Shown: positions 17,834 through 27,884, numbered from the stretch's first letter. The stretch: DNA of 42,847 bases from an uncultured Clostridia bacterium (GCA_947629345.1 CANRDK010000002.1:1-42847), one strand, 5' to 3'. Program-made: numbers and translations. The notes: generated by a model from the sequence alone, not told the origin.

Positions 17834-18757
17834 TCAGAATTCCGTCACCTTGAGGCTTCTGAAAATTTCCTCATACTTTTCTTTGGTGAAGGAGATCGTG
17901 CCGAATGTGGTCACCGCGGCAGTCCCCGCAGCGACGCCCGCGCGGAGGATATCGGGCATCTCTGCCCCCTGCTGCATCATATTTGCGGCGGCGGCCACCA
18001 TGGCGTCCCCCGCGCCGACCGTGGAATTCACGGCAACGTTGATGCTTTTGCAGTGATAATTTTTTGTGCCGTTTGTGAGGATCGCCCCATCCCGCCCGAG
18101 AGAGAGCAAAACCATCTTTGCGCCGCGGTCGAGAAGCTCATGGCAGCCAGAAAGCATCTCCGTCCTGTTCTTCAATTTTCTGCCGAGCGTGTTTTCGAGC
18201 TCTTCGATATTGGGCTTGACGAGATCCACGCCCGCCTCGAGCGCGGCAAGGAGCCTTTCCCCCTCCGTATCGACGATGCGGATCGATTTGGGATCGACCG
18301 AGCGGAAGAGGTCGCGGTAATAACTGTCGTCCACGCCGCGGGGGAGACTCCCCGAAATGACCGTGACGTCGGCAGAGGACGATGAAGATTGGATCATGTG
18401 CAGAAGTTCCACGAGCTTTTCGTTCTCCACATTCCCGCCGACATCGTTGATCTCGGTGAGCATGGAGCGCTTGTCGATACACTTATAGTTCTCGCGGACC
18501 CTGCCGCCGTTCCAGACGAATGTAAATCGGACTCCCTCTCTGTCGAGCGCGTCGATGAACATCTGTCCGTTTTCGTTGTACATAAATCCCGTGGCGAGCG
18601 CTTCGCCGCCGAGCCTTGCAACGCCGATGGCAACGTTGAGCGCCTTGCCCGTAAAGGAGAGCGTTTTGCTCTTAACGACGTTGACCTTCCCCACGTTGAG
18701 CGAATCGAGTTCGATCGTAACGTCTACGCTCGGACTCATGCAGACCGTTAATATCAT
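17834..18757 (-). CDS. PfkB-family sugar kinase, 1-phosphofructokinase-like
   Basis: MILTVCMSPSVDVTIELDSLNVGKVN...GKALNVAIGVARLGGEALATGF...NSTVGAGDAMVA. Confidence 0.88.
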   Translation of the reverse strand: MILTVCMSPSVDVTIELDSLNVGKVNVVKSKTLSFTGKALNVAIGVARLGGEALATGFMYNENGQMFIDALDREGVRFTFVWNGGRVRENYKCIDKRSMLTEINDVGGNVENEKLVELLHMIQSSSSSADVTVISGSLPRGVDDSYYRDLFRSVDPKSIRIVDTEGERLLAALEAGVDLVKPNIEELENTLGRKLKNRTEMLSGCHELLDRGAKMVLLSLGRDGAILTNGTKNYHCKSINVAVNSTVGAGDAMVAAAANMMQQGAEMPDILRAGVAAGTAAVTTFGTISFTKEKYEEIFRSLKVTEF

Positions 18758-18821
18758 GTTATCTCCCTTCGCGGCGCCTCCCCCCTATGAAGAACGCCGC
18801 AATCCGCCGAAAGCGGAGAAT

Positions 18822-19784
18822 TTACATTGAGATCATCTGAAGCGTTTCATAGAGTTCGTAATTGAACTTCTTCTTCATGGAAACGGCTTCGATGATGTCC
18901 ATATCGATGATTTCGTTCTTATGGATGCCGACGACGCGGTTGCCGATGCCGTCCTTGAGGAGACGGACCGCCTTGTTGCCGAACTGCGCCGCAAGCATTC
19001 TGTCAGCCATGGAGGGCGAACCGCCGCGCTGGATATGGCCGATAGTCGTGGGCCGCACGGAGTACGTCGTGATCTCCTGAAGTTTCTTTGCAAAGGCGTC
19101 CGCCGTGACGGCACCCTCTGCCACGACGATGATATTGGAGTGTTTGCCGTTTGCACGGGAACGGTTGATCCGCATGACGATATCCTCGATATCGTAGGCG
19201 ATCTCGGGCACGACAATGATCTCTGCGCCCGACGTGATCCCCGCAAACAGGGCGATGTCCCCGCAGTGGCGGCCCATGACCTCCACGACGGAGATGCGCT
19301 CGTGAGAATTCATCGTATCGCGCAGTTTGTTGATGACTTCGAGGCAGGTATTGACCGCCGTATCGAAGCCGAGCGTGTAATCGGTATACTCAAGATCGTT
19401 GTCGATCGTGCCGGGGATGCCGATGGTGGGAATGCCGTAGTTCTCCGTGAGGCACTTTGCGCCGCGGAAACTTCCGTCGCCGCCGATGACGACAAGGCCC
19501 TCGATCCCATGCCTTTCGAGCGTGGCGACCGCCTGTTTCTGCCCCTCGACCGTGAGCATTTCAAGGCATCTCGCCGTGCGGAGCATGGTGCCGCCCCTCT
19601 GCACGATGTCAGAGACGGACCGCATTTCCATCTGCCTCATATTGTCTTCGATCAGGCCGGCGTAACCGCGTTCGATCCCGTAGACCTCCATCCCGAAATA
19701 GATGGCGGTACGGACGACCGCACGGATCGCCGCATTCATACCCGGGGCGTCGCCGCCGCTTGTCAGTAAACCGATTCTCTTCAT
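18822..19784 (-). CDS. pfkA: 6-phosphofructokinase
   Basis: MKRIGLLTSGGDAPGMNAAIRAVVRTAIYFGMEVYGIERGYAGLIE...GIPGTIDNDLEYTDYTLGFDTA...VMGRHCGDIAL. Confidence 0.96.
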   Translation of the reverse strand: MKRIGLLTSGGDAPGMNAAIRAVVRTAIYFGMEVYGIERGYAGLIEDNMRQMEMRSVSDIVQRGGTMLRTARCLEMLTVEGQKQAVATLERHGIEGLVVIGGDGSFRGAKCLTENYGIPTIGIPGTIDNDLEYTDYTLGFDTAVNTCLEVINKLRDTMNSHERISVVEVMGRHCGDIALFAGITSGAEIIVVPEIAYDIEDIVMRINRSRANGKHSNIIVVAEGAVTADAFAKKLQEITTYSVRPTTIGHIQRGGSPSMADRMLAAQFGNKAVRLLKDGIGNRVVGIHKNEIIDMDIIEAVSMKKKFNYELYETLQMISM

Positions 19785-19863
19785 ATCAACCTCCGTGACC
19801 TATACTATTATAGCATACACTTTTCAAAAAGAAAAGAGATTTATAAAATTCTTTTCGCAGTTT

Positions 19864-22800
19864 TCAAACAATTTTAATACAGCTGTCCGGCAGGAACATT
19901 CTGAGCTCCGCAATGAGGGCCCGCGAGATCCGCACGCCGTACTCGTAGCGCTTTCCGCCGAAGAGGATCTTTGCCTTTGTGCCGCCCTGATAGCCCTCAA
20001 GCGTCTCGATGAGTTCCCCGAATTCCTCCTCCGAAAGCGTACGCGCATCCAGCCAGAGCGTTTCTTCCGTCGCGGTCGCCGCAGACATCGCCGCGGGCTC
20101 CGCATCGTCGGGCTGAAGCGCCTCGAGCGAATCGATGAGGATGACGGGAGCTTTCTCGGCGGGGATATCGATCTTCCCCTTGATGCGGACGACCGTATCG
20201 GGCTTGATGATCGAACGGATCTTGTCGTAGCTCCTCGGGAAGGCAACGCACTCCACACTGCCATAGAGATCCTCCACCGTGATGAATGCCATGAAGCCGC
20301 CCGACTTGGTACTCAGCTTCTTGACGGAGGCAATGACGCCCCCCATCGTGACGGGATCTCCCGACCGCACAAGATTGTATGTCCTGTCGTGTGTCTCCTC
20401 GTCCTCCTCAAAGTCGGTGAGCATGCCCGTGTTGAAGTTGCAGTCCGTGAACTTGTGCATGTACTTCTCAAACGGATGTCCGCTGACGTACACGCCGAGG
20501 ATGGATTTCTCCTTTGCAAGGAGCTCCTCCTTTTCCCATTCGGGGATATCCGGATACTCTACCTTGGGCCTCTCTTCACTCAGGATATCGCCGAAGAGGG
20601 ACATTTGCATGCTGTTTTTTTGCTTTTCGAGGGCCTGAATGCGGCGCATCAGTTCCTCATAGACGGCCTCGTACTGCGCACGGGAATGGCCGAAGCAGTC
20701 GAACGCGCCGCTGATGATCAGAGATTCCACCATCTTCCTGTTGATAAAGGAAATGCAGCGCATGAGGAAGTCGGAAAAGTCAGCAAACTCCCCGTTCTTT
20801 TTCCTCTCCTCTGCCACGCTCTCCATCGCCGCGATGCCGACCCCCTTCAGGGCGCAGAGCCCGATGCGGACCCCATCCCCCTCCACGGCAAAATAGGCCT
20901 TGGAACGGTTGATATCGGGCGGAAGGACGGCGATATTCTTCTCCTTCATGTAGACGATATATTTGGCGATCTCTTCGATCTTGGTGATGCGGTTGTTGAG
21001 GACGCCCGCGAGGAATTCCTTGATATAGTATTTCTTCAGAAACGCCGTTTGATAAGTGACGACCGCATATGCCGCCGCATGGGATTTGTTGAATGCGTAG
21101 GATGCGAAGCTCTCCATCTGTGCGAAGAGTTCCGCCGCGACTTCGGGCGGGATCCCGTGTGCCTGACAGCCCGCAATGTTCCCCCCTTTGTCGATATCGC
21201 CGTAGATGAACTTCTCCTTCTGCGCCATCAACTCGTTGAGGTGCTTCTTGGCCATGGCGCGGCGGACGAGGTCTGCCTGCCCGAGGGAATAGCCCGCAAG
21301 ATTCTGGAAGATCTGCATGACCTGCTCCTGATAGATGATGACGCCGTACGTCTTTTCGAGAATGGGCTTCAGAAGCGGGGTAAGATATTCGATCTTGTCG
21401 GGATTTGCCCTGTTTTTGAGGTAATTGGGAATAAATTCCATGGGACCGGGGCGGTAGAGCGAGATCCCTGCGATGAGGTCCTCGAGACAGGTAGGATGGA
21501 GCTGTTTCATGAACCGCTTCATGCCCCCCTGTTCAAGCTGGAACACGGCGTCTGTATCTCCCTCCGCAATGAGGTCGTAGGCGCCCTGATCGTCGCAGGC
21601 CTGATCGAACTCTATGTGCACGCCGTAGTCCTCATAGATATAGTCGAGCGTCTTCTTGATGTCGGTGAGCGTCGTGAGGGCCAAGAAGTCCATCTTGAGC
21701 ATGCCGATGGACTCGACTTCCTTCATGTCGAACTGCGTCGTGACGTCCTCGCCGTTGCGGGAGAGCGGGACGTTGTCTGCGATCTTCTTCCTGCAGATGA
21801 CGACGCCTGCCGCGTGCATGGAGGTGTTGCGGGGCATCCCCTCAAGTTTGAGGCCCATGTCGATGACCCGCTTCAAGGTGTCGTCGGAGGTATAGATCTC
21901 GATGAATTCGCTGTTGCGCTTGCCCTCGAGGTCTGCGACCTTCTTCTTGGCTTCGTCGAGCTTGCCCTCGAGATCGGCAAGTTTCATCTTGCCCTCATCG
22001 GAGGTGTCTCTCTTTGCCCTCATCTCTTCGAGGGCACGTTCCGCATCGGCAACTTTCCTCTTCTTGCTCTCGATATCCAGCCCGAGAAGCTCGCGGATGG
22101 TCGATTTGCCGTCCATGAGTTTGGTGACGCGGTCGGTATCCGAATAGGGTACGCGCATGACGCGGCCCACGTCCTTGATGACGGCGCGGGAGGCAAGCGT
22201 ACCGAAAGTGACGATCTGCGCGACATTTTCTGGATGATACCGCCTGCGTACATATTCGATGGTCTCCCCTCTTCTCTCCGTGCAGAAATCGACGTCGAAG
22301 TCGGGCATGCTGACGCGGTCGGGGTTCAGGAAGCGCTCAAAGAGCAGGTCATAGCGGAGCGGATCGACGTTTGTAATGCCGATGGCGTAGGCGACGATGC
22401 TCCCGACGCCCGACCCCCGCCCGGGGCCGACGGGAATATCGTGCATGCGGGACCAGTTGATATAGTCCCACACGATGAGAAAGTAATCGGCAAATCCCAT
22501 CTTGATGATGACGGAAAGCTCGTACTCTGCCCTCTTCTTGATGTCCTCGCCGTAGTTGGGATATCGTTTGGGAAGCCCCTCCCACGTCAGCCGCGTGAGA
22601 TATTCGGGGGAGGGCGTGCCGTCGTCGGCCGTGTAGAGCGGAATGAGAGATTTATCGTAGACGGGCGAGCCGTCCTCCTTGAGGTTGAAGGGAGTGTCCG
22701 TATCGGATACTTTGTCTGCGATCACGCGCGTATTGGAGATCGCCTCGGGGAAATCGGGAAAGAGCGCTGCCATCTCATCCCCCGATTTCATGTAGAACTC

Positions 22801-23508
22801 ATGCGTCTGCATCTTCATGCGGGTGGGATCGTCGAGGGTGCGCTTGGTCTGAATGCACATCAGAATGTCCTGCATCTCCCAATCCTCTTTCTTGAGGTAG
22901 TGAACGTCGTTCGTTGCAACGAGCTGCGCCCCGATCTCCCTTGCGATGCGCACGAGGCCGGGCAGGACCTGTTCCTGTTCGGGGATGCCGTGGTCCTGGA
23001 TCTCGATATAGAAATCCTCTCCGAAGAGGCTCTGGAGATAGAGAGCAAATTCCTTTGCTTTTTCATACTCTCCCGCCAAGAGGAGCCTCGGAATGCGGCC
23101 TGCAAGGCAGGCAGAGAGGCAGATGACCCCCTCCGTATGTTCCTTTAAAACTTTATAGTCGATACGGGGACGGTAATAGTACCCGTCCACAAAGGCGAGC
23201 GAATCGAGCTGGACGAGGTTGATATACCCCGTCTTGTTCTTCGCGAGGAGAATGAGATGGTCGGCCCTCGATTCGTTGTGCTGTTTATAGTCGTCCACCG
23301 CATAGAATTCGCAGCCGATGATCGCCTTGATCTTGTTCTTTTTGCATTTTTCGGCAAATTTCAGGGAACAGTACATGTTGCCGTGGTCGGTGACGGCAAC
23401 GGTATCGATCCCGTTCTCCTTGCAGTGGCGGACAAGTTCGTCCACCTTCACTGCCCCGTCGAGCAGGCTGTATTCCGTGTGTAGATGAAGGTGTACAAAA
23501 TCGGTCAC
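19864..23508 (-). CDS. dnaE: DNA polymerase III subunit alpha
   Basis: FVHLHLHTEYSLLDGAVKVDELV...GPGRGSGVGSIVAYAIGITNVDPLRYDLLFERFLNPDRVSMPDFDVDFCTERR; GTG start overlaps the whiA stop. Confidence 0.96.
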   Translation of the reverse strand: MTDFVHLHLHTEYSLLDGAVKVDELVRHCKENGIDTVAVTDHGNMYCSLKFAEKCKKNKIKAIIGCEFYAVDDYKQHNESRADHLILLAKNKTGYINLVQLDSLAFVDGYYYRPRIDYKVLKEHTEGVICLSACLAGRIPRLLLAGEYEKAKEFALYLQSLFGEDFYIEIQDHGIPEQEQVLPGLVRIAREIGAQLVATNDVHYLKKEDWEMQDILMCIQTKRTLDDPTRMKMQTHEFYMKSGDEMAALFPDFPEAISNTRVIADKVSDTDTPFNLKEDGSPVYDKSLIPLYTADDGTPSPEYLTRLTWEGLPKRYPNYGEDIKKRAEYELSVIIKMGFADYFLIVWDYINWSRMHDIPVGPGRGSGVGSIVAYAIGITNVDPLRYDLLFERFLNPDRVSMPDFDVDFCTERRGETIEYVRRRYHPENVAQIVTFGTLASRAVIKDVGRVMRVPYSDTDRVTKLMDGKSTIRELLGLDIESKKRKVADAERALEEMRAKRDTSDEGKMKLADLEGKLDEAKKKVADLEGKRNSEFIEIYTSDDTLKRVIDMGLKLEGMPRNTSMHAAGVVICRKKIADNVPLSRNGEDVTTQFDMKEVESIGMLKMDFLALTTLTDIKKTLDYIYEDYGVHIEFDQACDDQGAYDLIAEGDTDAVFQLEQGGMKRFMKQLHPTCLEDLIAGISLYRPGPMEFIPNYLKNRANPDKIEYLTPLLKPILEKTYGVIIYQEQVMQIFQNLAGYSLGQADLVRRAMAKKHLNELMAQKEKFIYGDIDKGGNIAGCQAHGIPPEVAAELFAQMESFASYAFNKSHAAAYAVVTYQTAFLKKYYIKEFLAGVLNNRITKIEEIAKYIVYMKEKNIAVLPPDINRSKAYFAVEGDGVRIGLCALKGVGIAAMESVAEERKKNGEFADFSDFLMRCISFINRKMVESLIISGAFDCFGHSRAQYEAVYEELMRRIQALEKQKNSMQMSLFGDILSEERPKVEYPDIPEWEKEELLAKEKSILGVYVSGHPFEKYMHKFTDCNFNTGMLTDFEEDEETHDRTYNLVRSGDPVTMGGVIASVKKLSTKSGGFMAFITVEDLYGSVECVAFPRSYDKIRSIIKPDTVVRIKGKIDIPAEKAPVILIDSLEALQPDDAEPAAMSAATATEETLWLDARTLSEEEFGELIETLEGYQGGTKAKILFGGKRYEYGVRISRALIAELRMFLPDSCIKIV

Positions 23509-24374
23509 TTTTTTTCTCCTTGCGGTATCAATTTCTTCAGGCGGCGCTGCAGACAGCTCTTCGAGATGCCGAGGAGCCCTGCAAGCTCGCTATAGGTGAG
23601 GGTGGGATTCTGGATACGGGCCTCCGCCGTCTCCCTCAGCGGCTCGGGCAGTAAAATGAGCTCGCTCTCGCGGAGGGAGCTCAGATAGCGGATCTGGAGC
23701 GCACTGGCGGTCATGGACCTGTCAACGTTCCCCGCCATGCAATTTTCGAGGCGGTTGCGGTTGTTGCTTTCGTCGCGGGCGGCGGCGGTCAAGGTGAGAG
23801 TGCGCAGCGCCCTCTGCGCCCCCACAACGGAGAGGAAGTCGCCGATCCCCTCCCTGCTCTTCGAATAGACCACATGCTTGTCCGCACGTTCCACCATGCC
23901 GCCGAGCAGAAGAAAGCGCTCAAAGAGCTCCCCGCATAGTTCTGCATCGGCAAGCGCGGGAAACACGAGCTCGAGATGATAGCCCGTTCTCCGTTCTCCG
24001 TGGGGCAAAATACAGCTTCCCCCGCCGAGGAAGGCCCCCTTCAAAAAGGCACGCGCCCGCTCCTCCGTATCGACGTCCTGTGCAAAGATCTCTTCAACGT
24101 CTGCGCCGTCCTCCCCCGTATGGGAGAAGGTAAGCTTGTCCCGCCCGTGCTTGGGGTCGCGGACGGCCTCCCTCAGAGACATGCGGAATCGGCAGCTCTC
24201 CGCAACGTCTAAAATGTAGGCTGCGACGGATTCGTTTTCGCTCACGAAAAAGAGCCCCTCCTCCGTGCGCCAGCCGCACGTCTTGAAGAATGCCTGCAGG
24301 AGCGTGAAACGGCATTCCCTGCCCTCGGGGAGCGTCTTCGTGAGCTCCCGCTTGATCTCTGTGGTAAAACTCAT
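23505..24374 (-). CDS. whiA: DNA-binding protein WhiA
   Basis: MSFTTEIKRELTKTLPEGRECRFTLLQAFFKTCG...FLGGGSCILPHGERRTGYHLELVF...NRLENCMAGNVDRSMTASALQIRYL...LTYSELAGLLGISKSCLQRRLKKL. Confidence 0.93.
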   Translation of the reverse strand: MSFTTEIKRELTKTLPEGRECRFTLLQAFFKTCGWRTEEGLFFVSENESVAAYILDVAESCRFRMSLREAVRDPKHGRDKLTFSHTGEDGADVEEIFAQDVDTEERARAFLKGAFLGGGSCILPHGERRTGYHLELVFPALADAELCGELFERFLLLGGMVERADKHVVYSKSREGIGDFLSVVGAQRALRTLTLTAAARDESNNRNRLENCMAGNVDRSMTASALQIRYLSSLRESELILLPEPLRETAEARIQNPTLTYSELAGLLGISKSCLQRRLKKLIPQGEKK

Positions 24375-24376
24375 CT

Positions 24377-25147
24377 CTATAAATGCTTTTTGAATTCCGC
24401 AAAGCGAAAGACGGGAAGCCTGCCGTCTATGTTGTCGATACGGTCCAAGGGGACGCCGACGCGCTTGATCTGTTCCTCGGCAAGGGCGGTGTCGCCGATC
24501 CTGTCAACGCTGTGGGCATCCGAGTTGATGACGAAGCGGACGCCCGTCTGCACGACCTTGTCGAGTTCTTCATCGGTGAGATGCTCCTTCTTCGAGCTGA
24601 TCTCGAGATAGGTCCCGTAGTCGCGGCAGCACTTTGCCACTTCCACAACGTCAGAAAAACACTGAAAATTGAGGTGTGTGAGAATATCGATGGGATTTTT
24701 TTCGATACAGTTGATATAGGCCCGCGTCGTGTATTTGATCAGCTTTTGGGAGGGCTTGATATGCAGCTGCGTATCCCACCAGCCCCGCCATCCGATCTTG
24801 CGGTCTGCAAATTTCTCATAGTGCGCCATGACGTGCACGCCCATCAGAAAGATATCGAATACCTCATAGTCCTCCTCGGTGAAGTCGGTCAGGCCTGAAA
24901 TGCCCCTTAAATTGCATTCCATGCCGACGAGGACCTTGATGCCCGTGGCCTGCTCCGCCTCGCGGCAATCGCGGACGAGGGAGGGAACTTCCTTCCTCTT
25001 GACGCCGAACACGACATGGGAAAAGCCATGGTCTGTGATCGCAACGGCGGAGAGACCGAGCTCCTTTGCCCGCATGGCATTCTCCATCACCGTATTCTTT
25101 CCGTGGGAGTACGGCGTATGCGTATGATAATCTGCAGTAAGGTTCAT
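24377..25147 (-). CDS. PHP-domain phosphohydrolase
   Basis: MNLTADYHTHTPYSHGKNTVMENAMRAKELGLSAVAITDHGFSH...VLVGMECNLRG...FVINSDAHSVDRIGD. Confidence 0.9.
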   Translation of the reverse strand: MNLTADYHTHTPYSHGKNTVMENAMRAKELGLSAVAITDHGFSHVVFGVKRKEVPSLVRDCREAEQATGIKVLVGMECNLRGISGLTDFTEEDYEVFDIFLMGVHVMAHYEKFADRKIGWRGWWDTQLHIKPSQKLIKYTTRAYINCIEKNPIDILTHLNFQCFSDVVEVAKCCRDYGTYLEISSKKEHLTDEELDKVVQTGVRFVINSDAHSVDRIGDTALAEEQIKRVGVPLDRIDNIDGRLPVFRFAEFKKHL

Positions 25148-25174
25148 AAATACTCCGTAAGTAAAGCCTGTCTG

Positions 25175-26071
25175 TTATGTAGATCCATAAAAAGTGAGCC
25201 GCCTGATCTCTTCCCTGAGGGCGATCCCCGTCCTTTGAAGGACTTCCGCCTTAACTTTGTCGATGAGCTCAGATACGTCGCGGGAATTTCCTCCCTCGTT
25301 GATGATGAAATTGGCGTGCTGCATTGAGACGAATGCCCCGCCGCAGCGCATGCCCTTGAGGCCGCAGCGGTCGATGATCTCCCCCGCGCTCTGCCCCTGC
25401 GGATTGACGAAAGTACAGCCCATGCTTCTCCCCTTGGGGAGAGAGGCCCTTCTCGCGAGAAATTCGCCGCACTTTTTGTAGATCCTCTCCTGCGGGGCAC
25501 GTTCCGCACGGAGAAGCACCCCCGCAACGAAGATCCCCTCCTGAAAAACACTCGACTTTTCGCCGAACTTGCAGGCCTCAAGGGGAAAGCTCTCGATCCT
25601 CCCCCCACGCACGGCGAGGACGCGGAGCGTCACATCCGCAAAGTGCCGCTCTCTGACGCCTGCATTCATCACGCAGGCCCCGCCGACCGTCATCGGGATG
25701 CCGATGAAGGGCTCGAATCCGCCTATCCCGTGTTCGCAGGCAAACCGCAGAAGCGCACCGCCCGTCACGCCCGCCCCCGCAAAGAGGCAATTTCCGTCCA
25801 AAATGAGCCCCTTGAGAAGGTTCGGACGCACCACGGCGGCCTCGTTCTCCCCGTCGGGCGGCAGAGTGTTCGCCCCCGCGCCCAAAAAGGCATAGGGAAT
25901 ATGCTCTTTTTTCAAAAGCCGTAGGACTTCGGCCGCTTCCTCCGCATCCGACGGAGAGACGGAAAATGCTGCCTCCCCGCCACAGCCGATCGTCGTATAG
26001 CGGGGAAAAGAGATATGTTCCGCAGCTACTGCCGAGGGACATCTTTCTCTGAAAAGCGCATAGACACCCAA
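25175..26071 (-). CDS. murB: UDP-N-acetylenolpyruvoylglucosamine reductase
   Basis: ISFPRYTTIGCGGEAAF...FLGAGANTL...GFEPFIGIPMTVGGACVMNAGV...SMGCTFVNPQGQSAGEIIDRCGLKGMRCGGAFVSMQHANFIINEGGNS. Confidence 0.92.
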   Translation of the reverse strand: MGVYALFRERCPSAVAAEHISFPRYTTIGCGGEAAFSVSPSDAEEAAEVLRLLKKEHIPYAFLGAGANTLPPDGENEAAVVRPNLLKGLILDGNCLFAGAGVTGGALLRFACEHGIGGFEPFIGIPMTVGGACVMNAGVRERHFADVTLRVLAVRGGRIESFPLEACKFGEKSSVFQEGIFVAGVLLRAERAPQERIYKKCGEFLARRASLPKGRSMGCTFVNPQGQSAGEIIDRCGLKGMRCGGAFVSMQHANFIINEGGNSRDVSELIDKVKAEVLQRTGIALREEIRRLTFYGST

Positions 26072-26111
26072 TTTATTTTCTCCTTTATTTTAGCATATTT
26101 TTTGAGACATT

Positions 26112-26999
26112 TCAACGGGATTTCAGATATTTTTCGAGAAAATTTCTTTCCTTCCCCTCTCTCGCCGCGGCGGAAAGGGTGCCGATCGCTTCTTCCGAGG
26201 AAAATACGCTCAAAGTGCTCTTCCACTGCGCTGCATCGGGCGGGTACATGCCGATCTCGCCGAGCCGCTGTTCTGTCTCATCCGACAGGAGAAGATCGAG
26301 AAATTGAAGGCAAAGCTTCTCTTTCTCGCGGGAAAGTATGCTAATATATTGAAATAGATCGTTGTATTCCCCCAATTCCTCCCTGAAAACTGCCACATTC
26401 CGCGCACGGAAGCGGTTTTCATCCCGCTGTGTGCCCAAGAGATAGCGGTAGCCCCCGTTCAGAAATCCAACGTATGCGCTCTCAGACGGGACCTCTTCTC
26501 CCCCGATCCCGTGGAGCCTTGCGGACAGGATGGACAGGTTGTAGCCCCCGCAGGAGATGGCAGTTCTCCCCTCTTCGCTGAAATCGTCGATGAGAGAAAA
26601 GCGGAAATACTTCCCTGCACACCACGGGACGGCGAGGCATTTTCCCCCGATCCCCCCGCCCGCAAAGGAATAGGGAAGGGGCCGACAGCGTTCCGCGATC
26701 TCCCCGAGCCCGACGCCAAAGGACAGCATATCGGGATATCTCCCGCGGGAAAATGCCTCTTTGGCCCCCTCGGGCGTGTAGCTCAACACATAGAAATAGA
26801 CCCCTTCCGCGTCCAATTTTTGCGCTGTTTTGTTCAAAAAAGAGGTGCGGGAGCCCTTTCCGCCCTCAAATGTATCGACATTCCAGATCTCGACAATGGT
26901 CTTTTCCGCGGCGTCCGCTCTCTCCTTCGGCAAAAACAGAAACAATAAGAGAACCGCACCGATGAGCAGAAAGGGCAAGATTTTCCTTGCGATCTTCAT
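26112..26999 (-). CDS. Putative extracellular solute-binding-like protein, membrane-anchored N-terminus
   Basis: MKIARKILPFLLIGAVLLLFLFLPKERADAAEKTIVEIWNVDTFEGGKGSRTSFLNKTAQKL...GRYPDMLSFG. Confidence 0.6.
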   Translation of the reverse strand: MKIARKILPFLLIGAVLLLFLFLPKERADAAEKTIVEIWNVDTFEGGKGSRTSFLNKTAQKLDAEGVYFYVLSYTPEGAKEAFSRGRYPDMLSFGVGLGEIAERCRPLPYSFAGGGIGGKCLAVPWCAGKYFRFSLIDDFSEEGRTAISCGGYNLSILSARLHGIGGEEVPSESAYVGFLNGGYRYLLGTQRDENRFRARNVAVFREELGEYNDLFQYISILSREKEKLCLQFLDLLLSDETEQRLGEIGMYPPDAAQWKSTLSVFSSEEAIGTLSAAAREGKERNFLEKYLKSR

Positions 27000-27038
27000 A
27001 TATACTATTGTATTATGCGAGAGAGGCATACATGCAAG

Positions 27039-27098
27039 AAGGGACGCCGTAGCGTCCCTTCCGCGTCTCTGCCGCGCATGCGTGTTTACGGCAGAGAC
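27039..27098. other. Two tandem perfect hairpins
   Basis: AAGGGACGC-CGTA-GCGTCCCTT (27039-27060) and GTCTCTGCCG-N14-CGGCAGAGAC (27065-27098). Confidence 0.75.
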
Positions 27099-27161
27099 TC
27101 TATTTTCAAAGCGAACCCGCTTGAGCATAGATTGTGTCACAAACACGCAATTATGCAAACA

Positions 27162-27317
27162 TTAGCCGCGATGCTGAAAACTATCACAGCAGGTGCAATG
27201 CTCGCAGTCGCAGGTGTTGCCGACATGGATCTTTGCGAGTTCGCACAGCATGCCGTCACGGTTGAATTTGCATTCCGTTACGCCGCAGGAAACGCCGTTG
27301 TTGATATTGTGTTCCAT
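27162..27317 (-). CDS. DUF1540 small Cys-rich protein
   Basis: [51 protein letters not shown]. Confidence 0.85.
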   Translation of the reverse strand: MEHNINNGVSCGVTECKFNRDGMLCELAKIHVGNTCDCEHCTCCDSFQHRG

Positions 27318-27375
27318 GATCTCCTCCTTATCCCCCAGTATGCCGCATACATTCAAAAAATATCGAAGGAGGATA

Positions 27376-27404
27376 TTGACAAATCGCGGAAATCATTGTA
27401 CAAT
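27376..27404 (+). promoter_or_regulatory. Sigma-A-type promoter for rplI
   Basis: TTGACA-N17-TACAAT. Confidence 0.75.
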
Positions 27405-27426
27405 GAAGAAAAAGGAGAAGAAAATC

Positions 27427-27870
27427 ATGAAAGTTATCTTAAAGCAAGACGTCAAGGGCAGCGGCAAAAAGGGTGACATTATAGAAGTTTCAGACGGCTA
27501 TGGCAGGAATTTCCTCATCAAAAAGGGACTTGCAGAGGTTGCGACCCCCGCCGCGATCAACGACATGAAACAGAAAAAGACGGCCGAGGAGTTCCATAAG
27601 GCGGAAAACGTCAAGGCCCTGAAGGAACTTGCAGACAAGTTGACGGGCACGGGCATCACGCTTGCCATCCGTGCGGGCGAAAACGGCAAGACATTCGGTT
27701 CTGTCACCTCCCAGCACATCGCCACCGCCCTCTCCGAACTCGGCTTCGACGTCGATAAAAAGAAAGTGCTTCTGAAGGAACCCATCAAAAACGTGGGTAC
27801 ATACGACGTCGAGGTCCGCCTCATGGAGGGTGTGCTCTCCAAGATCAAGGTCAATATCGTTGCACAGTAA
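27427..27870 (+). CDS. rplI: 50S ribosomal protein L9
   Basis: [40 protein letters not shown]. Confidence 0.97.
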   Translation: MKVILKQDVKGSGKKGDIIEVSDGYGRNFLIKKGLAEVATPAAINDMKQKKTAEEFHKAENVKALKELADKLTGTGITLAIRAGENGKTFGSVTSQHIATALSELGFDVDKKKVLLKEPIKNVGTYDVEVRLMEGVLSKIKVNIVAQ

Positions 27871-27884
27871 CCTATCGCTACTTT

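Noticed and set aside
21916-22080. Intein in DnaE
   Set aside because: Insert is only ~50 charged helical residues, with no splice-junction motifs.
19702-23148. 1148-aa plus-strand ORF
   Set aside because: Antisense to dnaE/pfkA; a long shadow ORF caused by codon bias, no recognisable domain.
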